Below the pieces are notes generated by a model. That model had not been told where the DNA came from. It ran no database searches and was given only the letters and a program-made list of their open reading frames with translations. Of a stretch of 28,492 nt of DNA, positions 6,644 through 13,035 are shown piece by piece. The stretch is from a virus. The translations under genes were made by a program, and so were the position numbers. The stretch lies in IMG/VR virus record IMGVR_UViG_3300030329_004407, positions 1 through 28,492 of that record. One strand, given 5' to 3'. Positions within the stretch are counted from its first letter, which is position 1. Each line of letters starts with the position of its first letter.

Positions 6644-7364
6644 ACCCGTCCGGGAATCCCATGAGCCATTCGACCCACTGCGGGTTCAGCGGCCCACCAA
6701 CCGCGTCGGGGAGTTGTTCGCCTTTTTTCCACCGCCCCGTTTTTGATATGTTTTTTTGTTTGGGTGCCGGTAATCCCTGGCCGCGGGTGTCGGCCACCGC
6801 TTCGTCCACGTCACCAACCCGTCGCCCGCTTTTTTCGATATGCCCTTGTGGTTGCCGTGAACCGTCGGGGGCGGACACTGCCACGATAAAGATTCGTTCC
6901 CGAATGTGGGGGGCGCCGAAGTCCGCCGCGCGTACGCTTTCCCGTTGGACACGATACCCGAGCGCGGCCAGTTCGGCGGCGACTCGATCCAGCCCCCGAA
7001 AACGGAGCGCTGGGACGTTTTCCAAGACGACAACCCGGGGCCGCAATTCTCCAACCACCCGAACGACTTCGAAAAATAGTCCAGACCGGGCGCCGGCAAG
7101 TCCGCCACCGGAACCAGCGGTGGAAATATCCTGACAGGGCCAACCGGCGGTAATACAATCGACGCGGAACGCTTCGCGGTTTTCGGCTGGTGGGAAGTCT
7201 TGGACATCAGCGTACCTTGCCACGTCGGGCCAATGCCGGGCCAACACACCCCGGCAAAACTTGTCTATTTCCACCTGCCACGCAACACGCCACCCGGCGC
7301 GTTCGAAACCCAACGAAAACCCACCGATCCCGGCGAATAAATCCCCGACGGTGTACGGTGTCAT
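6624..7364 (-). CDS. DNA (cytosine-5)-methyltransferase, frame broken before motif X
   Basis: The 246-residue frame has motif I at residues 8-20 (DLFAGIGGFSLGF), motif IV with the catalytic cysteine C77 (GWPCQDIS), motif VI (ENVPA, 115-119) and a motif VIII-like block (QRESVRAADFGAP HIRER, 140-156). The target-recognition part is short and the frame stops after PQWVEWLMGFPDGWTD. The missing motif X continues in the -1 frame to 6547. Modification of phage DNA against host restriction is the usual role of orphan phage enzymes. If the break is real and not bypassed, the enzyme lacks its C-terminal motif and may be inactive. It starts with an ATGA overlap on the upstream stop. Confidence 0.85.
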   Translation of the reverse strand: MTPYTVGDLFAGIGGFSLGFERAGWRVAWQVEIDKFCRGVLARHWPDVARYADVQDFPPAENREAFRVDCITAGWPCQDISTAGSGGGLAGARSGLFFEVVRVVGELRPRVVVLENVPALRFRGLDRVAAELAALGYRVQRESVRAADFGAPHIRERIFIVAVSAPDGSRQPQGHIEKSGRRVGDVDEAVADTRGQGLPAPKQKNISKTGRWKKGEQLPDAVGGPLNPQWVEWLMGFPDGWTDCAH

Positions 7365-7639
7365 TTTTTGTCCTTCCCCCGTTGGGTGAACCGGTAACCG
7401 GCGACCACTTGCGGTTTATCGTCTAGGCGGATGATTGTTTTTTGTGTCACCGCGATAAGGCCGTTCGCTTTACATTTTGCCAACAGTTCGCGCGCGGCGT
7501 CCGGTTTCATATTCCAAATTTTCCCCCACTCTTTGGCCGTGCGGGCGTTGGTGTCGTCGGCCGCCGCAACCGGGACGCCGATTTTTTCCAGTTCGGCTAA
7601 CACTTCTTCCTGTGTCAAATATTTGGGCGCGGTCGCCAT
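7361..7639 (-). CDS. Hypothetical winged-helix-like protein
   Basis: The 92-residue product has helices EEVLAELEKIGV and KPDAARELLAKCKANGLIAV followed by basic beta-type stretches (QKTIIRL, AGYRF), a pattern seen in small winged-helix DNA-binding proteins. The C-terminus is very basic (QRGKDKK). It lies between the metallophosphoesterase and the methyltransferase, with an ATGA overlap on the latter. A DNA-binding role in replication or regulation is inference. Confidence 0.6.
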   Translation of the reverse strand: MATAPKYLTQEEVLAELEKIGVPVAAADDTNARTAKEWGKIWNMKPDAARELLAKCKANGLIAVTQKTIIRLDDKPQVVAGYRFTQRGKDKK

Positions 7640-7642
7640 GTT

Positions 7643-8497
7643 TTAATTCACTTCAATGGGGGGGAGTGTAAATACCTTGGGAATAACCAACACGCCCCGC
7701 GCCTTTTCGTATCGGATAACCACGCCGCCGAATTGGGGCGACGAATCGCGGGCGATGCGGTGGACATACGGGGTGGCCGCTTGCCATGCGGGAGTGGTTA
7801 AGCTATGCCCGGTTGTCGTTTGGTGGGGTTGCTGTCCCTCCATTCGAACCGGGATTTGGACGTGGCAAAACCGGTGGCGGTGGCTACGAATAACCGCCAC
7901 GGGCGTTTCTTTTTTCCATTGGGCAGATTCTATAAACGTGTTCGTCAGTTCTCGGTTGACCGCGCCACTTTCGGACGCGGGCGACGTGGTCCCTGAAATA
8001 TGGTGGGCAAAATGAACCACGCGGCCGGTTCCCGGGCCGATGGTTTTTCTCAGTTCGAACCGCGAAAACAAACCGGAAGCGTCACGAACAGCGCCGACCT
8101 GGTGGCCCAAAATTTCTTCAAGCTCCGCCGCGGCGCCTACGTGTGTCTCAGTTCCGCGGATTAAAAAAAGAGCGCTGGCCGCTTCGGTGACTGGTTGCAA
8201 ACATGCCGCGGCGATTTTGATTTGGTCGGCTATGTTTGGACTAATTAAAAATTTCCCGCCATGGTGGACACCGTCGACCGCGTCGCCATTGACGACCGCC
8301 ACGAACGGTTCGCCACCGGTCGCCGCCGGCACAAAATCCCTCCAAAACGTTTTCCAGTAGGCCCACATTTTTTTTTGTACCGCGGACGCTTTATAGAGTC
8401 CGGCGGAATCTAACGACACACGCGGCGGGCAAAGCCCAACGCGGCATCCGCAGTGCAGATCCGACACCACAACCAAGTTGTTAGTCTTATAATTCAT
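7643..8497 (-). CDS. Calcineurin-like metallophosphoesterase
   Basis: The 284-residue protein carries the metal ligands of this superfamily in order: D13 and H15 (VSDLHCG), D72 (VNGDAVDG), an atypical third motif RGTETHVG where GN-H-(D/E) is usual (H119), H162/H165 in VHFAHH, and H206 with H208 (RSHRHRF). The ATG at 8497 is chosen because it overlaps the upstream stop (ATGA); a TTG three codons earlier is possible. Members include SbcD/Mre11-type nucleases and other phosphoesterases. Here it stands among recombination genes but has no SbcC-like partner. Substrate is unknown. The replacement of Asn in the GNH motif is worth noting. Confidence 0.8.
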   Translation of the reverse strand: MNYKTNNLVVVSDLHCGCRVGLCPPRVSLDSAGLYKASAVQKKMWAYWKTFWRDFVPAATGGEPFVAVVNGDAVDGVHHGGKFLISPNIADQIKIAAACLQPVTEAASALFLIRGTETHVGAAAELEEILGHQVGAVRDASGLFSRFELRKTIGPGTGRVVHFAHHISGTTSPASESGAVNRELTNTFIESAQWKKETPVAVIRSHRHRFCHVQIPVRMEGQQPHQTTTGHSLTTPAWQAATPYVHRIARDSSPQFGGVVIRYEKARGVLVIPKVFTLPPIEVN

Positions 8498-8787
8498 GAT
8501 TGCCAACGTTTTTTAATGTCCTCCCTAAACAGAAACGCGGCCGCGCTTTTCGAAAAGGCGTCCACTTCCTCTTCTCCGGTCCACCAGTTCGAAGCGTGCC
8601 GAAATTCGTGCAATATCACTTCGACCGCTTCTTGGCCGGTCAAATCATCAGCAATTAAAATGGTGGGGTTTTTTTCGTGCGGGTTGGTGCAATAGCCGAA
8701 TTCCCCATCGGGCAGGGCGCCGGTAAATTTCACCCGGTACGTTTTGCCGTTAATGTCGTGGGCAAATGTTTTTTTTCTAGCGGGCAT
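8494..8787 (-). CDS. Small zinc metalloprotein with HExxH motif
   Basis: The 97-residue product has a beta-rich N-terminal half (NGKTYRVKFTG, GEFGYCTNP, PTILIADD) and the helix VEVILHEFRHASNWW, in which H60, E61 and H64 form an HExxH zinc site. Glutamates at 72-74 in the following helix could be the third ligand. Such short HExxH proteins in phages resemble the catalytic part of SprT/ImmA-like metallopeptidases. There is no DNA-binding domain attached. It overlaps the RuvC-like gene upstream and the phosphoesterase downstream. Peptidase activity is plausible; its target is unknown. Confidence 0.75.
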   Translation of the reverse strand: MPARKKTFAHDINGKTYRVKFTGALPDGEFGYCTNPHEKNPTILIADDLTGQEAVEVILHEFRHASNWWTGEEEVDAFSKSAAAFLFREDIKKRWQS

Positions 8788-9214
8788 TGTTTGCCCCCGA
8801 CGTTTGGCGGCAATATTCCGCCAACAACAGCGCGTCGGAAATTGCGTGTGTACACTTAATCGTGGGGAACAATTCTTGGGCGCGTTTCTTGGTTACGTTT
8901 TTATTTCCGCCCGTCAAACAGTCTAGGTGGCGCTGCCACTTCGCCGGCGTTACGTCGCTATAGATAATCCCGGCCGCTTCCAGGGCCATAAGCAAACCGC
9001 CGAAGTGAACCCCAAACGCCCACGCCCGGCTTTTACCGTCGTTGGGCATCGAATGGACGCGTTCAATTACGGCGACCGTGTCAACGTCTTCCAGTTCGGC
9101 CAGCGTGCGGAATTGTTCCCGCCGCGTGGTGGGCATTTTCATCGCGTGGGGGCCGTGTTCGTCAATCCAACAAATGCCGCCCGTTTTGCCCGGGTCTATG
9201 CCGATAAATCGCAT
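8777..9214 (-). CDS. RuvC-like Holliday junction resolvase
   Basis: The 145-residue protein has an RNase H-fold pattern: GIDPGKTGGICWID (acid D7), VAVIERVHSMP (E51), the region RAWAFGVHFGGLLMALEA typical of RuvC helices, and the C-terminal acid in ISDALLLAEY (D127). Length fits RuvC-type resolvases. It would cleave branched DNA made during recombination or replication before packaging. It overlaps the replication gene upstream by 19 bases and the HExxH gene downstream by 11, so the three are likely one transcript. Confidence 0.85.
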   Translation of the reverse strand: MRFIGIDPGKTGGICWIDEHGPHAMKMPTTRREQFRTLAELEDVDTVAVIERVHSMPNDGKSRAWAFGVHFGGLLMALEAAGIIYSDVTPAKWQRHLDCLTGGNKNVTKKRAQELFPTIKCTHAISDALLLAEYCRQTSGANNAR

Positions 9215-10071
9215 TTTTCGCCATCCATGACGGTTATAGATTCCATTTCGTCGTAAATGTCACACCCCATTTTTTCAAGTTTCGCCGCGAAGACGCGCCG
9301 GAAGTATGCAAACGGGTTTCGTGGGTGGTGTTCCCTTACTGCGCGGGTTATGTCTTTTAACATTTCGGGACTTTCAAAACGGTAATTTGCCAAAAGGACC
9401 GCGCCTTTTATCAACTGGTTGTCCCGGTCGGAAAGTTTGCGGGCCGGGTTATCGGATAGGGCGGATTTTAGGGTTTCCATTTGTGGGCGGACACGCTGGA
9501 ATTCGTCTTGGGTAATTTCTATTTTATCAACTTTCGGTCGGTCCATCGTTCGAACGTTGTTTGGTTGCGTTGGGTTACGTTCCGTTACGTTACGTTTGGT
9601 TACGTTAGGTGGTTGGTTTTTTGTGGGGGGGTGTTCGCTACTAGGTTCGCTACTAGGTGGGCTACTAGGTTCGCTACTAGGTTCGCTACTAGGTTCGCTA
9701 CTAGGTTCGCTACTAGGTTCGCTACTAGGTTCGCTACTAAGTTGGGCCGCTTTTCGCTGCCTTGCTATCACGCCTTTCGCGAAGTTGGGCGCGTGTTCCT
9801 CCCAATCGTGAATCACTAGCCGCCCCCGTGTTGGCCGGTCCAATATTCGCCGTTCTATTAGTATTTCGATAACGCTGGCGATTTTTCCGCGGTCGTATTC
9901 CATCCACACCGCGATTTCGTCCCAACTATACCGCGACAAATCCCCGTCGATGGCGTGTTTAAGCGCGAAGTGGTAAAGCGTCTCGCACAATCCAACCAAC
10001 TCCCACTTGGAAAAACCCAAGTCCGATTTGGCCAACAAAAATTTGATATGGTCCGGGAATGTGTGAATCAT
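9196..10071 (-). CDS. Putative phage replication initiator with winged helix and SSEP repeat linker
   Basis: The 291-residue protein has a helical/winged-helix N-terminal domain (residues ~10-105, ending VIHDWEEHAPNF), a linker of nine SSEP-type tetrapeptides at 112-147, a short N/T/P-rich stretch with NVTKRNVTERN, and a helical C-terminal domain (~185-290: DRDNQLIKGAVLLANYRF, HPRNPFAYFRRVFAAKL). This two-domain layout with a variable linker matches replication initiators of temperate phages. The linker DNA is highly repetitive, as in lambdoid O genes that hold the origin. It lies in the recombination/replication block. I infer initiator function; a transcription-factor role cannot be excluded. 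Confidence 0.65.
   Translation of the reverse strand: MIHTFPDHIKFLLAKSDLGFSKWELVGLCETLYHFALKHAIDGDLSRYSWDEIAVWMEYDRGKIASVIEILIERRILDRPTRGRLVIHDWEEHAPNFAKGVIARQRKAAQLSSEPSSEPSSEPSSEPSSEPSSEPSSPPSSEPSSEHPPTKNQPPNVTKRNVTERNPTQPNNVRTMDRPKVDKIEITQDEFQRVRPQMETLKSALSDNPARKLSDRDNQLIKGAVLLANYRFESPEMLKDITRAVREHHPRNPFAYFRRVFAAKLEKMGCDIYDEMESITVMDGEKCDLSA
9574..9606. repeat. Four GTTACGTT boxes inside the replication gene
   Basis: GTTACGTT occurs at 9574, 9584, 9589 (overlapping the previous copy) and 9599, that is four copies in 33 bases. They encode the NVTKRNVTERN stretch. Together with the adjacent 12-bp repeats they make a compact origin-like repeat cluster. Confidence 0.7.
9631..9744. repeat. Nine tandem 12-bp repeats (candidate origin iterons)
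   Basis: The plus-strand unit GCTACTAGGTTC starts every 12 bases at 9637, 9649, 9661, 9673, 9685, 9697, 9709, 9721 and 9733. The second copy ends in a variant (GGTGG) and the last reads CTAAGT; the others are identical at DNA level, including third codon positions. They encode (SSEP)n on the minus strand. Near-perfect DNA identity points to recent expansion, selection on the DNA sequence itself, or both. Confidence 0.9.
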
Positions 10072-10445
10072 CCTTGCCCTAGCTCCAATTTAAACTGGGT
10101 TGGTTCCATTGCTTGGGTGCCGGCGTGGTCCGCCATGGCGTCCCGCACGGCCGCGGCGATTCGTTTGTCTAGGTCGGCCGGTTCGGCCACAGGGTACGTT
10201 GTCGCCGCTTTAGCGGGCGCCTTGGCTGGCGCTTGTGTAATCCCATAGAATTTGCAACACACCTCTGCGGCTAGTGGCGAAAAATTCGAAAGCGCGGGGT
10301 GGTGTTTAAATTCTTTACGGACCGCGTCGACAATGTCTTTTGTCCATCGGTAGTTTTGGAAGGTGTCCCGCTTGCCGGCAATCCACGCCGCCGCGGTCAA
10401 AATATCCATATAAGACAGCTTTGACACTTTTTGTTTATCTTCCAT
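10068..10445 (-). CDS. Hypothetical protein of the recombination block, 125 aa
   Basis: The ATG at 10445 has GGAGG about 12 bases upstream. The N-terminal ~75 residues are helical (SYMDILTAAAWIAG, DIVDAVRKEFKHHPALS) with a CCKFYG phrase, followed by an alanine/proline linker (QAPAKAPAKAATTYP) and a helical C-terminus. It overlaps the start of the replication gene by four bases. It lies where a recombinase partner or replication mediator could be encoded, but no RecT, Erf or Red-beta signature is visible. Confidence 0.6.
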   Translation of the reverse strand: MEDKQKVSKLSYMDILTAAAWIAGKRDTFQNYRWTKDIVDAVRKEFKHHPALSNFSPLAAEVCCKFYGITQAPAKAPAKAATTYPVAEPADLDKRIAAAVRDAMADHAGTQAMEPTQFKLELGQG

Positions 10446-10469
10446 GGTTTGTTTCCTCCAGGGGTCTGG

Positions 10470-10799
10470 TTAGTTTCTGCGAATCCGCAAGCATGGCACG
10501 TCATGACGGCCGCCGATGCTTGTCGTCGTCGGGTAAATGGTGACTTTCTTCCCCTTCCAGTCGACCACCTTTTGGCCGTACATTCCGGCGATAGTCACAC
10601 GGTTCGTGGTGTTCAGTACCAAACCGCGTTCCAGTTCTTCGAAATACAAAACGTGTTTAAAATCGGCATCCTCACCGCTTCCCACCTTTACGGCGTTTGA
10701 TACAAATTTCATGGTCAGCGCCATTTCACCATCGAAGTCCGCCGCGCTTAAATGCGGCGTCGGCGAAATCTCGCTGGCCCGCCCGGTGTATTCCTCCAT
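10470..10799 (-). CDS. Conserved-type phage protein beside RecE-like nuclease
   Basis: The 109-residue product carries the pattern KHVLYFEELERGLVLNTTN followed by AGMYGQKVVDWKGKKVTIYP and a final CLRIRR. I recall similar small beta-rich proteins (YFE-x-K-x-KGLVLNKTN ... W-x-GK-x-ITLYP) in many siphovirus recombination cassettes, usually annotated as hypothetical. That recollection has not been checked. It starts three bases after the exonuclease gene. An OB-like nucleic-acid-binding role is possible but unproven. Confidence 0.7.
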   Translation of the reverse strand: MEEYTGRASEISPTPHLSAADFDGEMALTMKFVSNAVKVGSGEDADFKHVLYFEELERGLVLNTTNRVTIAGMYGQKVVDWKGKKVTIYPTTTSIGGRHDVPCLRIRRN

Positions 10800-10802
10800 T
10801 TT

Positions 10803-11756
10803 TCAAACCTCCAAATCGGCGCCGGTGAAATCCAATTCCGCCGGCTGGTCTTCGGTTAATGCCCACTCCGGCACCCGCCACACGGGCGGCATTGCCGGCC
10901 CCGGCCACACGCCGGTTTTTTGGCACGTCTTAACAGTCGCTAACAATTGATCCCGCAACGCGTACCCGGCGGCCAGTGTGTCCGCGTCAATTTCGGCCGT
11001 GTGGCTACAGTACGGCGCCGCGTTTTCGACGGCGATAATTGCGGCCCGGTAATGTTTTCCCGTGAGGGTGCGCAGCCCGTCTAGATAGTGCGATAATTGC
11101 AAGTGATACAAACGCCGCGCCAAATCGTTTGGAAAATCTAACAAGTTGCGGCACGTTTTCACGTCAATCAACCACTCACCGGCGACGCGGTCCGGGCGGC
11201 CTTTACATTCCAAACCGGTCCGCTTGTCTTTCCAGTAAATCGACAGTTCGGAAATCCCGTCCCGGGTCAAAAGGTCGCGGCCGAACGTGTCGCGCCTAAG
11301 TGAACCGATTACGCTTTGTAGTGTGTCCCGTTCGGCGTGCGAAATCACCGTTTTGTCGGCGTGTCGCTTGCGGAACGCTTCGGCGCTTTGGCGAACATAG
11401 GCCGTGTTTTTGCTGGTGGTGGGGGTTCCGTTTTTGGTTTTGTTTTCCGGCTCCCGGTGGAAGTCCGGCGCGACAATGTAGCGGGTGGCAAGTTCGCCCG
11501 CTTCCAGGGCCGCACAGTGGACCAACGAACCCACCCGCATTGCGGCCGACTCCGTAGCGACCGAATCGGCCGGCCGCGCGTAGTGTTGCGGGCTAAGGCG
11601 GGCCAGCTTTAGCCGACTAGCGGCGATGCCGGGCCAGCTACGGTAGTCGTCGAAATCCACATTTTTAAAAACGCCCGGCCGTGGTGGCGCGGGTGGGTCG
11701 GATTCGGGCGCGTTAAAATCGCCGTTCAACATTTCGGCGTGTGTTTTTGCTTCCAT
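10803..11756 (-). CDS. RecE-like PD-(D/E)xK exonuclease
   Basis: The 317-residue protein matches the RecE/exonuclease VIII type nuclease core: MRVGSLVH (H80), SELSIYWKD (E170), GLECKGRPDRV (D189), LIDVKTCR (D198, K200) and LQLSHYLDG (Q220, Y224). These form the PD-(D/E)xK active site with the QxxxY motif. It would resect double-stranded phage DNA ends to create 3' tails for annealing. The N-terminal ~30 residues are proline-rich. A single-strand annealing partner is expected nearby but not recognised; the two small downstream genes are candidates. Confidence 0.85.
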   Translation of the reverse strand: MEAKTHAEMLNGDFNAPESDPPAPPRPGVFKNVDFDDYRSWPGIAASRLKLARLSPQHYARPADSVATESAAMRVGSLVHCAALEAGELATRYIVAPDFHREPENKTKNGTPTTSKNTAYVRQSAEAFRKRHADKTVISHAERDTLQSVIGSLRRDTFGRDLLTRDGISELSIYWKDKRTGLECKGRPDRVAGEWLIDVKTCRNLLDFPNDLARRLYHLQLSHYLDGLRTLTGKHYRAAIIAVENAAPYCSHTAEIDADTLAAGYALRDQLLATVKTCQKTGVWPGPAMPPVWRVPEWALTEDQPAELDFTGADLEV

Positions 11757-11759
11757 GAC

Positions 11760-12143
11760 CTATTCGGCCTCCGTGGGTATAGTTCCGGGAAATTCAACCG
11801 GGAGTGATTTGGTAACCGTCCGCCTTTCGCGCTCCCAGGCACACCACGAAGTTTGATATTCGCGACACTCCCGCGCGATTTCGTCCGGCGATGGCACCCA
11901 AACCGCGAATATGGCCGGCGCGCTCTCAATAGTTCCTTGTTCGGTGACAAAGGTTACATTTTCGGGGGTGACCGCTTGTAAAATTCCCAGCTTCGCCTCT
12001 TCGGAGTCGTGGTGGGGAATCTGAATTTCCACCCAACACCCGGGGCGCAATTTGTCCCAATTCTGGTTCCGATCCCGCGTTAGTAGTGCCGCGGCGTGGC
12101 TTTGTTTGGCCGTCCGCTTCTTTTTTCGCTTGGGTTTTGGCAT
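11760..12143 (-). CDS. Hypothetical protein, 127 aa, basic N-terminus
   Basis: The protein starts with a very basic stretch (MPKPKRKKKRTAKQ), then a compact soluble part (WDKLRPGCWVEIQIP, ENVTFVTEQGTI) ending before the exonuclease gene. The start lies inside the longer frame of the upstream zinc-ribbon gene, in the +1 frame relative to it, with a six-A run at the crossing. It may be an independent gene or the C-terminal part of a frameshifted two-part protein. No family is recognised. Confidence 0.6.
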   Translation of the reverse strand: MPKPKRKKKRTAKQSHAAALLTRDRNQNWDKLRPGCWVEIQIPHHDSEEAKLGILQAVTPENVTFVTEQGTIESAPAIFAVWVPSPDEIARECREYQTSWCAWERERRTVTKSLPVEFPGTIPTEAE

Positions 12144-12333
12144 AAAGTAGATTTTCCCGGACGGTCAAAAGTTGTTCGTCTTTAGCGTCGGCGGCGGTGC
12201 AAGCGATACAATGCGGCGCGCCTCCGACGGTGGCGCCAATTTGTTTGCATCGCGGGCAATATTGCGGGCGGTTTATGCGTGGTTTGTTTTTGGGTTGGTA
12301 GCGTTTTTTTTGTCGTTTACGTGGTGTTGCCAT
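11926..12333 (-). CDS. Zinc-ribbon protein, C-terminal half overlapping the next gene
   Basis: The first ~60 residues look real: a basic start (MATPRKRQKKRYQPK), then CPRCKQIG ... HCIAC, a four-cysteine zinc ribbon. AAGGCG precedes the ATG at 12333. After about residue 65 the frame runs through the next gene (11760-12143) in another frame, and its sequence there looks like shadow coding. Either the two genes overlap by ~218 bases, or the ribbon is joined to the downstream frame by a +1 shift near the six-A run at about 12121-12126. Confidence 0.5.
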   Translation of the reverse strand: MATPRKRQKKRYQPKNKPRINRPQYCPRCKQIGATVGGAPHCIACTAADAKDEQLLTVRENLLYAKTQAKKEADGQTKPRRGTTNAGSEPELGQIAPRVLGGNSDSPPRLRRGEAGNFTSGHPRKCNLCHRTRNY

Positions 12334-12351
12334 GGTTTCGCCTTATGGGAA

Positions 12352-12401
12352 ACCGCGCCCCCTATTGAAACGCGCCTTGCGCATCGCGCGGGGGGCGCGG
12401 T
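12352..12401. repeat. 11-bp GC-rich inverted repeat (hairpin) in 5' leader
   Basis: ACCGCGCCCCC (12352-12362) and GGGGGCGCGGT (12391-12401) pair perfectly. A second 5-bp stem (CGCGC/GCGCG) lies inside. It fills the gap between the 12411-12671 gene and the start at 12333. No T-run follows on the minus strand. Confidence 0.65.
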
Positions 12402-12410
12402 GGTGGGTTG

Positions 12411-12671
12411 CTACAAAATCGGCGGGTCTAGTCGGATGTCGATTCCTTCGACTTTTGACGTTTCATAAATGTCTAAAACGCGTTGGCGAGATTTAATCGC
12501 GTGCGCGTCGCCTTTTCGGCTTAGGTATTCCGCTAACCCTTGGAGCGACTCCCGCCAGATGTCGATTTTCTGACACGCGCGGGCCGCGTCTTCGGTTGAC
12601 CTGGTTGCTCGATGTACGTTTTCCAGGGCTACATTCAACTGGTCTAAACGCATGGTAAACACATCTGTCAT
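12411..12671 (-). CDS. Small helical hypothetical protein, 86 aa
   Basis: The ATG at 12671 is chosen because GGAGA lies ten bases upstream; a longer frame adds a proline-rich stretch with no support. The product is almost entirely helical (LDQLNVALENVHRATRS, DIWRESLQGLAEYLSRKG) with a short C-terminal strand region. It is the first gene of the leftward recombination block. No family is recognised. Confidence 0.65.
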   Translation of the reverse strand: MTDVFTMRLDQLNVALENVHRATRSTEDAARACQKIDIWRESLQGLAEYLSRKGDAHAIKSRQRVLDIYETSKVEGIDIRLDPPIL

Positions 12672-13035
12672 GGTTTTCGGTCTCCGTTGGTTAAATGTAA
12701 AAGCGGCGGCGGGCGGTGGGGGAGAGAACAAACACCACCGCCCGTTCCCCGGGTGGCTTATGTCCCGGTTGCCGCGGGGGGAGTTATAACGCCGATTTAT
12801 TGAGACGACCGGCCGGCGGAAAAGTTTTTAAAAAAACACCCTTTGGCGATTCGTGGCGGTGTTCAGCGGGCGAAAAAAACCGGTTTGGTTTTGTAGATTG
12901 GCGTTGACGCCTTTTTAGAATTTGCCCGCCGTGCGATTGCTGGCGGTCGTTAAACCCCGCGTGGAATAGTGTTTGGCGCGGTTTGGGATTTTTCCGCGTC
13001 GAATCTCAATAAGGCGGCGCGCTTCGGTTTGCGCT
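12672..13035. other. 364-base gene-free stretch between integrase and recombination block
   Basis: This stretch holds the hairpin at 12710-12744, an AT-type hairpin with a T-run on the minus strand around 12876-12895 (AAAACC/GGTTTT; weak terminator candidate for the integrase), a small GGCG/CGCC stem followed by five T on the plus strand (12900-12916), and a GTTTTTAAAAAAAC tract near 12827-12840. It must also contain the leader of the leftward recombination operon. I see no promoter good enough to name and no convincing gene. It is one side of the attP region, so integrase arm sites could lie here. Confidence 0.4.
12710..12744. repeat. 10-bp GC-rich inverted repeat (hairpin) in 5' leader
   Basis: CGGGCGGTGG (12710-12719) and CCACCGCCCG (12735-12744) are perfect inverted repeats with a 15-base loop. 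On the minus strand the loop is pyrimidine-rich and the hairpin ends 38 bases before the start at 12671. Confidence 0.6.

Noticed and set aside
6686-7249. Alternative minus-strand ORF of 187 codons inside the methyltransferase
   Set aside because: It reads the same DNA in another frame and lacks motifs, whereas the methyltransferase frame has four conserved motifs.
9631-9744. CRISPR array
   Set aside because: The repeats are 12 bp and head to tail with no spacers, and they are in frame inside a gene.
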